Shown here in pieces: positions 1-7,946 of a DNA stretch of 64,000 bases (position 1 is its first letter; every line of letters starts with the position of its first letter). Source of the DNA: Pseudomonas tohonis (GTDB taxonomy: Bacteria > Pseudomonadota > Gammaproteobacteria > Pseudomonadales > Pseudomonadaceae); contig NZ_AP023189.1 in NCBI RefSeq assembly GCF_012767755.2, positions 5,148,001 through 5,212,000 on the forward strand, written 5' to 3'. The notes under the pieces were generated by a model. The model ran no database searches and had not been told where the DNA came from. It saw only the letters and a program-made list of their open reading frames with translations. The position numbers and the translations under genes were made by a program.

Positions 1-204
1 CGCGAAGAGGTCTTCGTGATGCTCCTGCTGTGGGGCGCGGCCATCGGCATCGGCATCGTCCAGGGCCTGCCCAGCGCCGACGTGAAGTTCTGGGTGGCCA
101 TGCTGCTGGTGCAGTCGCTGCCCTACCTCGCCGCGTTGATCATGGCGCTGCTCTCCTCGGCGCCCAAGCCGCTGGAACACCCCCAACAGGAAGCTGCGGC
201 CTGA
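1..204 (+). CDS. C-terminal end of an integral membrane protein, possibly an NdvB-type glucosyltransferase (5' end outside window)
   Basis: The frame is open from the first base, so only the last 67 residues are visible. They are strongly hydrophobic: two likely membrane segments (roughly residues 6-22 and 29-49), then a short polar tail ending in three alanines. A strong terminator follows, so this is the last gene of its unit, and dapE starts about 95 bases later. In P. aeruginosa I recall an ndvB-like glucosyltransferase beside dapE on this side, and a membrane-embedded C-terminus would suit it. That identity is inference from gene order, because no catalytic motif lies inside the window. 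Confidence 0.5.
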   Translation, partial: REEVFVMLLLWGAAIGIGIVQGLPSADVKFWVAMLLVQSLPYLAALIMALLSSAPKPLEHPQQEAAA

Positions 205-221
205 CCCGCAGCGGGTGACCT

Positions 222-252
222 AAACGGCGGCCAATGGCCGCCGTTTATGTTT
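222..252 (+). terminator. Rho-independent terminator after the truncated membrane protein
   Basis: A perfect 11-bp stem (222-232 with 236-246) closes on a 3-base loop and is followed by an ATGTTTT tract. It lies just past the stop of the membrane protein and before dapE, separating the two units. Confidence 0.7.
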
Positions 253-298
253 TAAGATGTCGTCCTTTTCACGCCTTGCCGCCTTTCCGGAGCCCCGC

Positions 299-1438
299 AT
301 GACCGCCCTGTCCCCCACCCTCGAGCTCGCCTGCGAGCTCATCCGCCGCCCCTCGGTCACACCGGTCGACGAAGGCTGCCAGGAGCTGATGATGCGCCGC
401 CTGGAGGCCGTCGGCTTCCGCATCGAGCGCATGCGCATCGAGGACGTGGAGAACTTCTGGGCCATCCGTGGCGGCGAAGGCCCCGTGCTGTGCTTCGCCG
501 GCCATACCGACGTGGTCCCGACCGGCCCGCTGCAGGCCTGGCAGCACCAGCCCTTCGACGCCAAGATCGACGAGCACGGCATGCTGTGCGGCCGCGGCGC
601 CGCGGACATGAAGGGCAGCCTCGCGTCGATGATCATCGCCGTCGAGCGCTTCGTCGCTGCGCACCCTGGCCACAAGGGCGCCATCGCCTTCCTCATCACC
701 AGCGACGAGGAAGGCCCCGCGCACCATGGCACCAAGGCCGTGGTCGAGCGCCTGGCCGCCCGTGGCGAGCGCCTGGACTGGTGCATCGTCGGCGAGCCCT
801 CCAGCACCACCCTGGTGGGCGACGTGGTGAAGAACGGTCGCCGTGGCTCCCTCGGCGCCACCCTCACCGTGCGCGGCGTGCAAGGCCACGTGGCCTACCC
901 GCACCTGGCGAAGAACCCGATCCACCTGGCCGCCCCGGCCCTGGCGGAACTCGCCGCCGAACACTGGGATGACGGCAATGCCTTCTTCCCGCCGACCAGC
1001 TTCCAGGTCTCCAACCTCAATGCCGGCACCGGCGCCACCAACGTGATCCCCGGCGAGCTGGTGGCGGTGTTCAACTTCCGCTTCTCCACCGAGTCCACGG
1101 TCGAAGGCCTGCAGCAGCGGGTCAACGCCATCCTCGACAAGCACGGCCTGGACTATCACGTGGAGTGGGCCCTGTCCGGCCTGCCGTTCCTCACCGAACC
1201 GGGCGAACTGCTCGACGCGGTGGCCGCCAGCATCAAGGCGGTGACCGGCCGCGAGACCACGCCCTCCACCAGCGGCGGCACCTCCGACGGCCGCTTCATC
1301 GCCACCATGGGCACCCAAGTGGTGGAACTCGGCCCGGTCAACGCCACCATCCACCAGGTCAACGAGCGGGTGCTGGCCAGCGACCTCGACCTGCTGAGCG
1401 ACATCTACGAACAGACCCTCGTGCGACTGCTGGCCTGA
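299..1438 (+). CDS. dapE: Succinyl-diaminopimelate desuccinylase DapE
   Basis: Cytoplasmic dinuclear zinc hydrolase of the lysine/meso-diaminopimelate pathway. It releases succinate from N-succinyl-LL-diaminopimelate, feeding peptidoglycan and lysine synthesis. The 379-residue product has the usual family length. Visible M20-family features are the zinc motif GHTDVVPTG (His69, Asp71), GRGAADMKG with Asp103, and SDEEGPA with the catalytic/bridging pair Glu137-Glu138. The SGGTSDGRF motif lies near the C-terminus. I chose the ATG at 299, whose product begins [10 protein letters not shown] like the family; an in-frame start at 257 would add 14 unconserved residues. rlmA follows after 2 bases, so the two are probably co-transcribed. 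Confidence 0.95.
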   Translation: MTALSPTLELACELIRRPSVTPVDEGCQELMMRRLEAVGFRIERMRIEDVENFWAIRGGEGPVLCFAGHTDVVPTGPLQAWQHQPFDAKIDEHGMLCGRGAADMKGSLASMIIAVERFVAAHPGHKGAIAFLITSDEEGPAHHGTKAVVERLAARGERLDWCIVGEPSSTTLVGDVVKNGRRGSLGATLTVRGVQGHVAYPHLAKNPIHLAAPALAELAAEHWDDGNAFFPPTSFQVSNLNAGTGATNVIPGELVAVFNFRFSTESTVEGLQQRVNAILDKHGLDYHVEWALSGLPFLTEPGELLDAVAASIKAVTGRETTPSTSGGTSDGRFIATMGTQVVELGPVNATIHQVNERVLASDLDLLSDIYEQTLVRLLA

Positions 1439-1440
1439 TC

Positions 1441-2244
1441 ATGCTCACCTGCCCCATCTGCCAGGCGCCGCTGTCCACCCTGGACAACGGCGTCGCCTGC
1501 CCGGCCAACCACCGCTTCGACCGCGCCCGCCAGGGTTACCTGAACCTGCTGCCGGTGCAGCACAAGAACAGCCGTGACCCGGGTGACAACGCCGCCATGG
1601 TCGAGGCCCGCCGGCGCTTCCTCGAAGGCGGGCACTACGCACCACTGGCCGCGCGCCTGGCCCAGCTGGCCGCAGGACGCGGCCCGGCGCGCTGGCTGGA
1701 TATCGGCTGCGGCGAGGGCTACTACACCGCGCAGATCGCCGACGCCCTGCCCACCGCCGATGGCTACGGCCTGGACATTTCCCGCGAGGCGGTGAAGCGC
1801 GCCTGCCGCCGCGCCCCCGGCCTGACCTGGCTGGTGGCGAGCATGGCCCGCGTTCCCCTGGCCGACGCCAGCTGCCAGCTGCTGGCCAGCGTCTTCAGCC
1901 CGCTGGACTGGCAGGAAGCGCGCCGCCTGCTCGCCCCCGGTGGTGGCCTGCTGCGCATGGGCCCGACCCGCGGCCACCTGATGCAGCTGCGCGAACGCCT
2001 CTATGACGAGGTGCGCGACTACGACGACGAGAAGCACCTGTCGCTGATCCCAGAGGGCATGACGCTGGCCCACAGCGAAACCCTCGAGTTCGACCTGCAC
2101 CTGGCCAGCAGCGAGGCCCGTGCCGACCTCCTCGCCATGACGCCCCACGGCTGGCGCGCCAGCGCCGAACGCCGTGCCGCCGTGATCAAGGACGCCTTCG
2201 AAGTGACGGTCTCCATACGCTACGATTGGATCGTCAGAAACTAG
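1441..2244 (+). CDS. rlmA: 23S rRNA (guanine-N1)-methyltransferase RlmA-type
   Basis: Predicted SAM-dependent methyltransferase that modifies a guanine in helix 35 of 23S rRNA (G745 in E. coli; the Gram-positive paralogue acts on G748). The 267-residue protein begins with a zinc-binding knuckle (Cys4, Cys7, Cys20, His24) typical of this family. SAM motif I, LDIGCGEG, follows at about residues 86-93. The ATG lies 2 bases after the dapE stop, showing translational coupling, and the same order is found in P. aeruginosa. The zinc knuckle plus motif I distinguishes it from generic class I methyltransferases. Confidence 0.88.
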   Translation: MLTCPICQAPLSTLDNGVACPANHRFDRARQGYLNLLPVQHKNSRDPGDNAAMVEARRRFLEGGHYAPLAARLAQLAAGRGPARWLDIGCGEGYYTAQIADALPTADGYGLDISREAVKRACRRAPGLTWLVASMARVPLADASCQLLASVFSPLDWQEARRLLAPGGGLLRMGPTRGHLMQLRERLYDEVRDYDDEKHLSLIPEGMTLAHSETLEFDLHLASSEARADLLAMTPHGWRASAERRAAVIKDAFEVTVSIRYDWIVRN

Positions 2245-2253
2245 GACCCCGCC

Positions 2254-2625
2254 ATGCGCCAACCCGATATCGAGATCTACCTGAAGGACGCCGACCAGGA
2301 TGCCGTCGCCACCTGGCTGGCACAGGCCCTGGGCCCCTGCTCGCCCTGGCGGCAGAAGGGACAGACCTTCAAATGCGACGCCGGTGGCGTTCCCGTGACC
2401 TGGCTGCCGCGCGCCGTGGGCAAGTGGCACAGCCTGCTGCTGGAGAGCGACACGACGCCCTGGGAGGATGACCTCGGCTGCGCGCTGGCGGCCTTCGCCG
2501 CACTGGGTGTGGAAATCCGCTGTGCACCGGGCGGCTGGCAGGAAGAGGAAGGCGAGGAAGATGCGGATCGCTGGATCAAGGTCAACGCCGCAGGCGCCAA
2601 CGAGTTCATCTGGCGCACCGAATAG
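2254..2625 (+). CDS. Conserved hypothetical protein, 123 residues
   Basis: I do not recognise a named domain. The product is small, acidic and Trp-rich, beginning MRQPDIEIYLKDAD, with an acidic cluster (EEEGEEDAD) near residue 100. It lacks a signal peptide or membrane segment, so it is probably cytoplasmic. It starts 9 bases after rlmA with a TAGGA ribosome binding site and ends just before a bidirectional terminator, so it is the last gene of the dapE-rlmA unit. P. aeruginosa has a small gene at the same place as I recall, which supports a real protein. Confidence 0.75.
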   Translation: MRQPDIEIYLKDADQDAVATWLAQALGPCSPWRQKGQTFKCDAGGVPVTWLPRAVGKWHSLLLESDTTPWEDDLGCALAAFAALGVEIRCAPGGWQEEEGEEDADRWIKVNAAGANEFIWRTE

Positions 2626-2650
2626 GCGCAGCGCCCGGCGCGGTATCGCA

Positions 2651-2684
2651 GAAAACAAAAGGCCCGTCATCGACGGGCCTTTTG
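2651..2684. terminator. Bidirectional rho-independent terminator between convergent units
   Basis: An 8-bp GC stem (2661-2668 with 2672-2679) is flanked by an A-rich tract on the left and TTTT on the right. It sits between the + strand dapE unit and the - strand cold-shock gene and can serve both. Confidence 0.8.
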
Positions 2685-2694
2685 TCTGGAGTCG

Positions 2695-2904
2695 TCAGAC
2701 TCTGGAGACGTCTTCCGCCTGCAGGCCTTTCTGCCCCTGGATCACCGCGAATTCCACTTTCTGGCCTTCGACCAGGGAGCGGTGCCCCTCGCCGCGGATA
2801 GCACGGTAGTGAACGAATACATCCGGACCGCTTTCGCGCTGAATGAATCCATAGCCTTTAGCGTCATTGAACCACTTGACGGTTCCGACCTCACGATCAG
2901 CCAT
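2695..2904 (-). CDS. Cold-shock domain protein (CspA family)
   Basis: Single-stranded nucleic-acid-binding protein of 69 residues, one complete cold-shock domain, acting as an RNA chaperone or anti-terminator in the cytoplasm. RNP1 is KGYGFI (residues 16-21) and RNP2 is VFVHY (29-33); the conserved start [12 protein letters not shown] is also present. The ATG at 2904 gives the standard family length; upstream in-frame codons would add an unconserved extension. The gene is monocistronic, with a long leader starting near a TATACT -10 about 150 bases upstream, as is usual for this family. Which paralogue it is cannot be decided here. Confidence 0.95.
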   Translation of the reverse strand: MADREVGTVKWFNDAKGYGFIQRESGPDVFVHYRAIRGEGHRSLVEGQKVEFAVIQGQKGLQAEDVSRV

Positions 2905-3233
2905 TACTACTCTCTCCAAACTCGCAATTTTTGTTGTTTGCCTCTTATTCAAGAGGCTTGGACGGTTAGGCAAGGACGTTCTTCTTCTTATATCCGACCG
3001 CAGTCCAGAGAGGCGTGGGCGGGTATTACGAATGGCGTTCTTTTAACCACCGCGACCGGAGTATACGACAGGAAATGCTACAGAAAAGCACTTTTTTCCG
3101 GCACCGTGAAAGGGCCGGCTGGCAGGGCTTTCACGCCCTTTTATGGGTCTTTCGGGTCACATATTGGGGCACTCCCGGAGCCGACGAAAAGCAACTTCGA
3201 AACGCCTGTCGCCCGCCCCGGTAGTTGCCTGGG
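2905..3233 (-). other. Intergenic region: cold-shock gene leader and the end of the ABC operon
   Basis: About 330 bases without a gene. The part next to the cold-shock gene is AT-richer than its surroundings and is probably its long 5' leader. Further right lies an 8-bp perfect inverted repeat (3105-3112 with 3128-3135) beside CTTTTTT and CCCTTTT tracts. It may terminate the leftward ABC operon ending at 3234. I see no small ORF with a convincing ribosome binding site. Confidence 0.45.
3060..3065 (-). promoter_or_regulatory. Candidate -10 element of the cold-shock gene promoter
   Basis: The - strand reads TATACT here, a near-consensus -10 hexamer. No good -35 is present at the standard spacing (TTTTCT-like only). 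Transcription from here would give a 5' leader of about 150 nt, typical of cold-shock mRNAs. Confidence 0.35.
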
Positions 3234-4214
3234 TCACTTGGCCGAAATGAGGTCGTCGAGTGTCTTGGCCAATGCCTGGTATTGGAACGCCTCGATGCGA
3301 TAAGCCCAGTCGAGGCGACCCGCTACTTGTTCGCCGTCGAACTTTTCCTTGCGCTTCAACTGCATCCAGTACTGCTCGCCCTGGGCCAGGATGACGCCCT
3401 CGAGCTGGCCCCCGGCGAAGCTCTGCAGGCTGAACTGCAGCAGCGGCCGGTCCTTGAACTGCACCTGGTCCAGCGGCGCGGCATCGGCGAACTCCAGGTT
3501 GGCGAAGAGCGTCGCCATGCCGTTGGCCGCGGCCTCGTAGGCCAGCTTGCGACCAGCCGGCAATTGGCGGACCTTGAGGTTCGGCTCGCCCTCGGCGTCG
3601 CGGTAGACCGTCAGCGCCTTGCCCTGGCGGAGGGTCACCTCCACCTGACGCACGCTGTCGAACGGGATGCTGGCGATACGCCGGTCCAGCCAGCCGAGCT
3701 CGGTCTCCGGCATCAGGATGCGCCGGTCGACCAGCCAGCTCTGTGCCTGGTCGGCCAGGCGTACCAGCTGCCCCTTGCCCTGCTGGCCGGGCTTGCCCAC
3801 CAGCAACGCCTGCTCGGGAAGGCGTTCGCCCTGGAGCGTCACGCGGATGCCCTGGCCTTCGCCCTTGTCCGCCAGGCCGAGCTGGCCATGCAGCTCGACC
3901 CTGGCGGTACGCGCCTCCACCTCACGGGCCTCGCCCAGCGCCCTCAGCAGGTCGGCGACCGGCTTGGCGGCCGCCGGGTAGCCGGCCTTGTCGGGCAGCG
4001 TCCAGACACCGTCCTGGCGTGCCAGGCGCAGCACCGGCTGGCCGGGGCGCTGCACCTCGATGCGCTCCACCTCGGCGAGCCGGCCCTGCAGGGCCGGCAG
4101 CAGCGGCGACGGCCCCTTGGCCGCCAGCGGCTCGGGGGTCCGGTGCAGGCCGACATAGGCCAGCACCAATGCAATGGCCACGAGGGCCAGGAACAACAGG
4201 GCCTTGCGTCCCAT
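3234..4214 (-). CDS. DUF4340 domain protein, periplasmic/membrane-anchored partner of a Gld-type ABC system
   Basis: 326 residues with one N-terminal membrane anchor (about residues 5-22, ALLFLALVAIALVLAYVGL) and a soluble remainder, probably periplasmic. The body carries repeated beta-rich units with 'VERIEVQRPG' and 'VRQVEVTLRQG'-like segments, as in DUF4340 proteins. It is the last gene of a four-gene operon, 13 bases after the GldG-like gene. DUF4340 proteins are often found beside GldG-like ABC components, and this context is the main evidence for a role in the same exporter. The substrate is unknown. Confidence 0.8.
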   Translation of the reverse strand: MGRKALLFLALVAIALVLAYVGLHRTPEPLAAKGPSPLLPALQGRLAEVERIEVQRPGQPVLRLARQDGVWTLPDKAGYPAAAKPVADLLRALGEAREVEARTARVELHGQLGLADKGEGQGIRVTLQGERLPEQALLVGKPGQQGKGQLVRLADQAQSWLVDRRILMPETELGWLDRRIASIPFDSVRQVEVTLRQGKALTVYRDAEGEPNLKVRQLPAGRKLAYEAAANGMATLFANLEFADAAPLDQVQFKDRPLLQFSLQSFAGGQLEGVILAQGEQYWMQLKRKEKFDGEQVAGRLDWAYRIEAFQYQALAKTLDDLISAK

Positions 4215-4227
4215 CAGGCTTCTCTCC

Positions 4228-6063
4228 TCAGGCCCGGCGACGACGCCAGAACCACAGCAGCAGTACGCCCAGGGTCAGTACCAGCGGCACCAGGGCGATG
4301 TTGATGAACTTGAGGGTACGGCCGAGCTTCTCGATATCGGCGTTCAGCTGGTAGTTGACCTCGCGCAGCTCCTTGCGGATGCGCACCTTCTCCTGCATGA
4401 ACTGCTGCAGGGTGGCCTGCTGCTCGGGGGTCAGTTCCAGGGCCTTGGTCGGGTCCTGGTTCTTCTGCAGGCTGGCCAGCTTTTCCTCGGTGTCGGCCAG
4501 GCGCTGCTGCAGCACCTGCTCCTGCTCGCGGAAGCGCGTTTCCGCCTCGCGCTGCAGCGACTCGACCACGGTGAAGGGCCGGGTGAAGCGGCCACGGGAG
4601 CGCACGCTGATCAGCGCCTCGGAACCGGCGAGGTTGTCCAGGGCGTTGATGGCGAAGCCGGAGTTGTCGGCCCAGGGTTGCGGCACGCGTTGGCCGAAGA
4701 AGTCCTGCACCTGCACCCACATGCGGTCGCTGAGCATGTCGGTGTCGGCGACCACGATGACGTTGATGTTGTCCGCCGACTTGAGCCCGTCCTTGCGACC
4801 CTCGATGCCATCGGGGAAGGCGCTTTGCGCCGGCCCGCCGATCCGCGCGGCGATGGCGTAGCGATCACCGCTGGGCTTGAGCTCGCGCATCAGCACGTCG
4901 GGGTTGCGCAGCATGGCGAAACGCTCGGCGTCGAAGGGCATGGCGTACTCCGAGCTCTGGATCAGCGGCGCGAAGTGGGTCTTCGCCCCCTCCAGCGGGC
5001 GCAGGATGCCGGCCGTGGCGACGGTGACCGTCTCCAGGTTCGCGGTGGCGATGTCGCTGGCGTCCAGGGCCTTCTTCGGCAGGCTCAGCCAACCGACGTG
5101 ACGCGCCGGACGCTGGCCCTCGCCCATGCTCACCGACATGGCGTAGGCACCATCACCCACCACCTTGCCGGGCACCATCTCCAGGCCCCAGGCCTTGAAC
5201 AGCTCGGGAAGGTCGGAGGCCTTGTCCTCGCCGCCCATCTCGCCGGGCATCTGCATGCCGTGGTCGGCTTCGCTGTAGGGGTCGACGAAGACCAGCAGCT
5301 TGCCGCCACGCAGGACGAACTGGTCGATGGCGTACCGGGTCTGCTGCGGCAGGTTCTTCGGGTGCACCAGCAACAGCACCGAGACCTTGTCGGGAATCTG
5401 GTCGACGCTGGGCTTGACGCTCTCGATCTGGAACAGCTGGCGGATCTCCTCCATCACCATCCAGGGCTGGCTCGGCTGGCGGGTCTGCATGTCGAAGCCA
5501 CCGTTGATCGGCAGCCCCGACATCACCCCGACCACGGGCCGCTGCGGCTTGGCCAGGCTCTGCACCAGGCGGCTGATCTCGTATTCGAGGAACTCCTCCT
5601 GGTCGAGCGGGAAGAACGGGATGATCTGCCGGTCATCGACCGCGTTGGTGCCGGCCAGGCCGAAGTAGATGGAGTCGCCGCCCTGCTGCAGGGGGATCGC
5701 CTGCAGGCCGAATTCGGCGGCCTTGTCCTCGTCCTCGGAGAAGGGCTCGGGGTCGACGATGTGCAGCTTGATCTTGCCGTCCGCCGCCTGGGCGTAGGCC
5801 TTGAGCATCTCCTCCACGCGCTTGGCGTAGTTGCGCAGCACGACCAGGTCCTTGGCGGACTTGTCGGAGTAGAAGAAGTACAGGTTGATGGGCTCGTCCA
5901 GCTCCCCGAGGATCTGCCGGGTGCCGTCGGAGATGGTGTAGAGCTTCTGCTCGGTGAGGTCGAGCCGGGCGTTGGTCAACGCCAGCCCGGAGACCATGTT
6001 GAACGCCAGGAAGGCCAGGGCGATGAGCAGCAGGCCGGCGCTGGAATACATCAGTTTCTTCAT
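4228..6063 (-). CDS. GldG-family ABC-type auxiliary transport protein
   Basis: 611 residues with a membrane segment at each end (about 5-24 and 585-605) and a large extracytoplasmic domain between. Near the C-terminal membrane span lies a predicted coiled coil (about 490-570, rich in Q, E, L and K). The architecture matches the GldG / 'ABC-type uncharacterized transport system' family. It follows the permease gene with a 1-base gap, so translation is coupled. In Bacteroidetes GldAFG is linked to gliding. Pseudomonas does not glide that way, so the role here is unresolved: perhaps envelope export or maintenance. Confidence 0.85.
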   Translation of the reverse strand: MKKLMYSSAGLLLIALAFLAFNMVSGLALTNARLDLTEQKLYTISDGTRQILGELDEPINLYFFYSDKSAKDLVVLRNYAKRVEEMLKAYAQAADGKIKLHIVDPEPFSEDEDKAAEFGLQAIPLQQGGDSIYFGLAGTNAVDDRQIIPFFPLDQEEFLEYEISRLVQSLAKPQRPVVGVMSGLPINGGFDMQTRQPSQPWMVMEEIRQLFQIESVKPSVDQIPDKVSVLLLVHPKNLPQQTRYAIDQFVLRGGKLLVFVDPYSEADHGMQMPGEMGGEDKASDLPELFKAWGLEMVPGKVVGDGAYAMSVSMGEGQRPARHVGWLSLPKKALDASDIATANLETVTVATAGILRPLEGAKTHFAPLIQSSEYAMPFDAERFAMLRNPDVLMRELKPSGDRYAIAARIGGPAQSAFPDGIEGRKDGLKSADNINVIVVADTDMLSDRMWVQVQDFFGQRVPQPWADNSGFAINALDNLAGSEALISVRSRGRFTRPFTVVESLQREAETRFREQEQVLQQRLADTEEKLASLQKNQDPTKALELTPEQQATLQQFMQEKVRIRKELREVNYQLNADIEKLGRTLKFINIALVPLVLTLGVLLLWFWRRRRA

Positions 6064-6064
6064 G

Positions 6065-6799
6065 TCAGTCGGCCTTCTTCAGATCGACCACCACGGCGGT
6101 GGCGGCCAGCCACGCGGCGATCAGGGTGACGAAATAGAGCAGGTCGCGCGCATCGATCACGCCCTTGCTGATGGCCTCGAAGCGGGTCAGGAAGCTCAGC
6201 GAGGCGACCGCGTCCAGCAGCCATTGCGGGGCCCACGCGCTGAAGGCGTCGAGCACCAGCGGGAAGCCGCTGACGATGAACAGGAAGCACATGACCACGG
6301 CGAGGATGAAGGCGATCACCTGGTTCTTGGCCAGGGCCGACATGCAAGAGCCGATGGCCAGGTACGCCCCCGCCAGCAGCCAGCTGCCGATGTAGCCGGT
6401 GACGATGGCGCCGTTGTCCGGCTCGCCCAGGTAGTTGACGGTGATGACCATGGGGAAGGTCAGCAGCAGCGCCAGGCCGGCGAAGGCCCAGGCAGCGAGG
6501 AACTTGCCGGTGACCGCCTCGAAGCGGGTGATCGGCAGGGTCATCAGCAGCTCGATGGAGCCGGACTTGCGCTCCTCCGCCCACAGGCGCATGGCGATGG
6601 CGGGCACCAGGAACAGGTAGAGCCAGGGGTGGAAGTTGAAGAAGGGCGCCAGGCTCGCCTGGCCGCTCTCGAAGAAACCGCCCAAGTAGAAGGTGAAGAC
6701 CCCGGACAGCACCAGGAAGATCACGATGAACACATAGGCCAGCGGCGTGGCGAAGTAGCTCGCCAGCTCGCGCTTGAATATGACCGGCAACTGCTTCAT
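6065..6799 (-). CDS. ABC-2 type transporter permease (GldF-like)
   Basis: 244 residues with six predicted membrane spans, starting [22 protein letters not shown]. The RELASYFATPLAYV segment is typical of ABC-2 permeases of the GldF/NosY type. Its ATG overlaps the stop of the upstream ATPase gene (ATGA at 6796-6799), and the GldG-like gene follows after 1 base, so the three form a single translationally coupled unit. It would form the membrane channel energised by the adjacent ATPase. The substrate cannot be read from the sequence. Confidence 0.9.
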   Translation of the reverse strand: MKQLPVIFKRELASYFATPLAYVFIVIFLVLSGVFTFYLGGFFESGQASLAPFFNFHPWLYLFLVPAIAMRLWAEERKSGSIELLMTLPITRFEAVTGKFLAAWAFAGLALLLTFPMVITVNYLGEPDNGAIVTGYIGSWLLAGAYLAIGSCMSALAKNQVIAFILAVVMCFLFIVSGFPLVLDAFSAWAPQWLLDAVASLSFLTRFEAISKGVIDARDLLYFVTLIAAWLAATAVVVDLKKAD

Positions 6800-7719
6800 G
6801 CCGCTTCTCCCCGGGTCAGGCTGCGGAACACTTCATCCAGGCGGCCCCGCTCGACATCCAGTTCCTTGACCTTCCAGCCACGCTGGTGGATCAGCTGGTT
6901 GACCTGCGGGAAGATCACCTCGCCGGGCTTGGCCAGCACCGTCAGGCCGCCGCCCAGGGGGTTCTCCTCGACACCGGCGACGCCCGGCAGTACCGCCAGG
7001 GCCAGCGCATCCAGGGGCTCGTCGGCCACCAGGGTCACCGCCTGGTGGTAGCGCGAACGGCTCTCCAGCTCATACGGCGTGCCATCGGCCACCAGCTTGC
7101 CGGCGGCGATCACCACCGCGCGGGTGCACACCGCCGTCACCTCTTCGAGGATGTGGGTGGAGATGATCACGATCTTGTCCTGCGCCAGGCTCTGGATCAG
7201 TTGGCGCACCTGGTGCTTCTGGTTGGGGTCGAGGCCATCGGTGGGCTCGTCGAGGATCAGCACGCGCGGATCGTGGAGGATGGCCTGGGCCAGACCCACG
7301 CGGCGCTTGAAGCCCTTGGACAGGGTCTCGATGGACTGCCCCAGGACCTTGTCCAGCTCCACCAGGCCGGCGGCGCGGGACACACGCTCCCGCTTCTCGG
7401 CACCGCGGAAGCCGCGCACCTCGGCGATGAATTCGAGGAAGCCGCGCACCGTCATGTCGCCGTAGCAGGGCGCGCCCTCGGGCAGGTAGCCGATCTGCCG
7501 CTGGGCCTTGAGGGTCTGGGTCTGGACGTCGAAGCCGAGGACGGTCGCGGTGCCGGAGGTCGGCGCGAGGAACCCGGTGAGCATCTTCATGGTGGTGGAC
7601 TTGCCGGCGCCGTTCGGGCCGAGGAAGCCGAGCACTTCCCCCGGTTCGACGCCGAAGGACAGGCCGTCGACGACGGTGTGCTGTGCGAAACGCTTGGTCA
7701 GTTGTTTTATTTCGATCAT
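6796..7719 (-). CDS. ABC transporter ATP-binding protein (GldA/NatA-like)
   Basis: 307-residue cytoplasmic ATPase subunit. Walker A is GPNGAGKS (34-41), the signature is [13 protein letters not shown] and Walker B is [13 protein letters not shown], followed by an ISTHILEE switch histidine. An extra C-terminal segment of about 80 residues is typical of ABC-2 drug/gliding exporters. The ATG at 7717-7719 starts [11 protein letters not shown], which matches the family; a longer frame exists upstream but would run through the leader hairpin. It is the first gene of the operon, divergent from plsB. Confidence 0.92.
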   Translation of the reverse strand: MIEIKQLTKRFAQHTVVDGLSFGVEPGEVLGFLGPNGAGKSTTMKMLTGFLAPTSGTATVLGFDVQTQTLKAQRQIGYLPEGAPCYGDMTVRGFLEFIAEVRGFRGAEKRERVSRAAGLVELDKVLGQSIETLSKGFKRRVGLAQAILHDPRVLILDEPTDGLDPNQKHQVRQLIQSLAQDKIVIISTHILEEVTAVCTRAVVIAAGKLVADGTPYELESRSRYHQAVTLVADEPLDALALAVLPGVAGVEENPLGGGLTVLAKPGEVIFPQVNQLIHQRGWKVKELDVERGRLDEVFRSLTRGEAA

Positions 7720-7737
7720 GGCCTCTACCCCAAAGGG

Positions 7738-7768
7738 AAAAGCCCCCGGCCATGCGGGCCGCGGGGGC
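7738..7768 (-). terminator. GC hairpin with T-run in the leader of the ABC operon
   Basis: On the - strand a GCCCCC/GGGGGC stem encloses a second GGCC/GGCC pairing and is followed by CTTTT. It lies only about 20-50 bases upstream of the ATPase start and no - strand gene precedes it. It looks like a leader terminator or attenuator, or a stabilising 5' hairpin. Confidence 0.4.
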
Positions 7769-7946
7769 CTTGCAAACGCCGGCGGAATATAAGGAGTCCC
7801 CCGGCGGCAATGCAAGACAGCAGAAGATTCCGCAAGTTTCGCGACCCACCCCTCCATTTCGGACGGTCAGAGGCTTTTTGCGGCCCGGTGGCGAATACGG
7901 CAAACTAGCCGCCCCGAGCATTCGCTCGTTCGACTACAGACTCCGT

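Noticed and set aside
4174..6129. Open frame on the + strand across the GldG-like gene
   Set aside because: Antisense shadow; the - strand has coupled starts and membrane segments.
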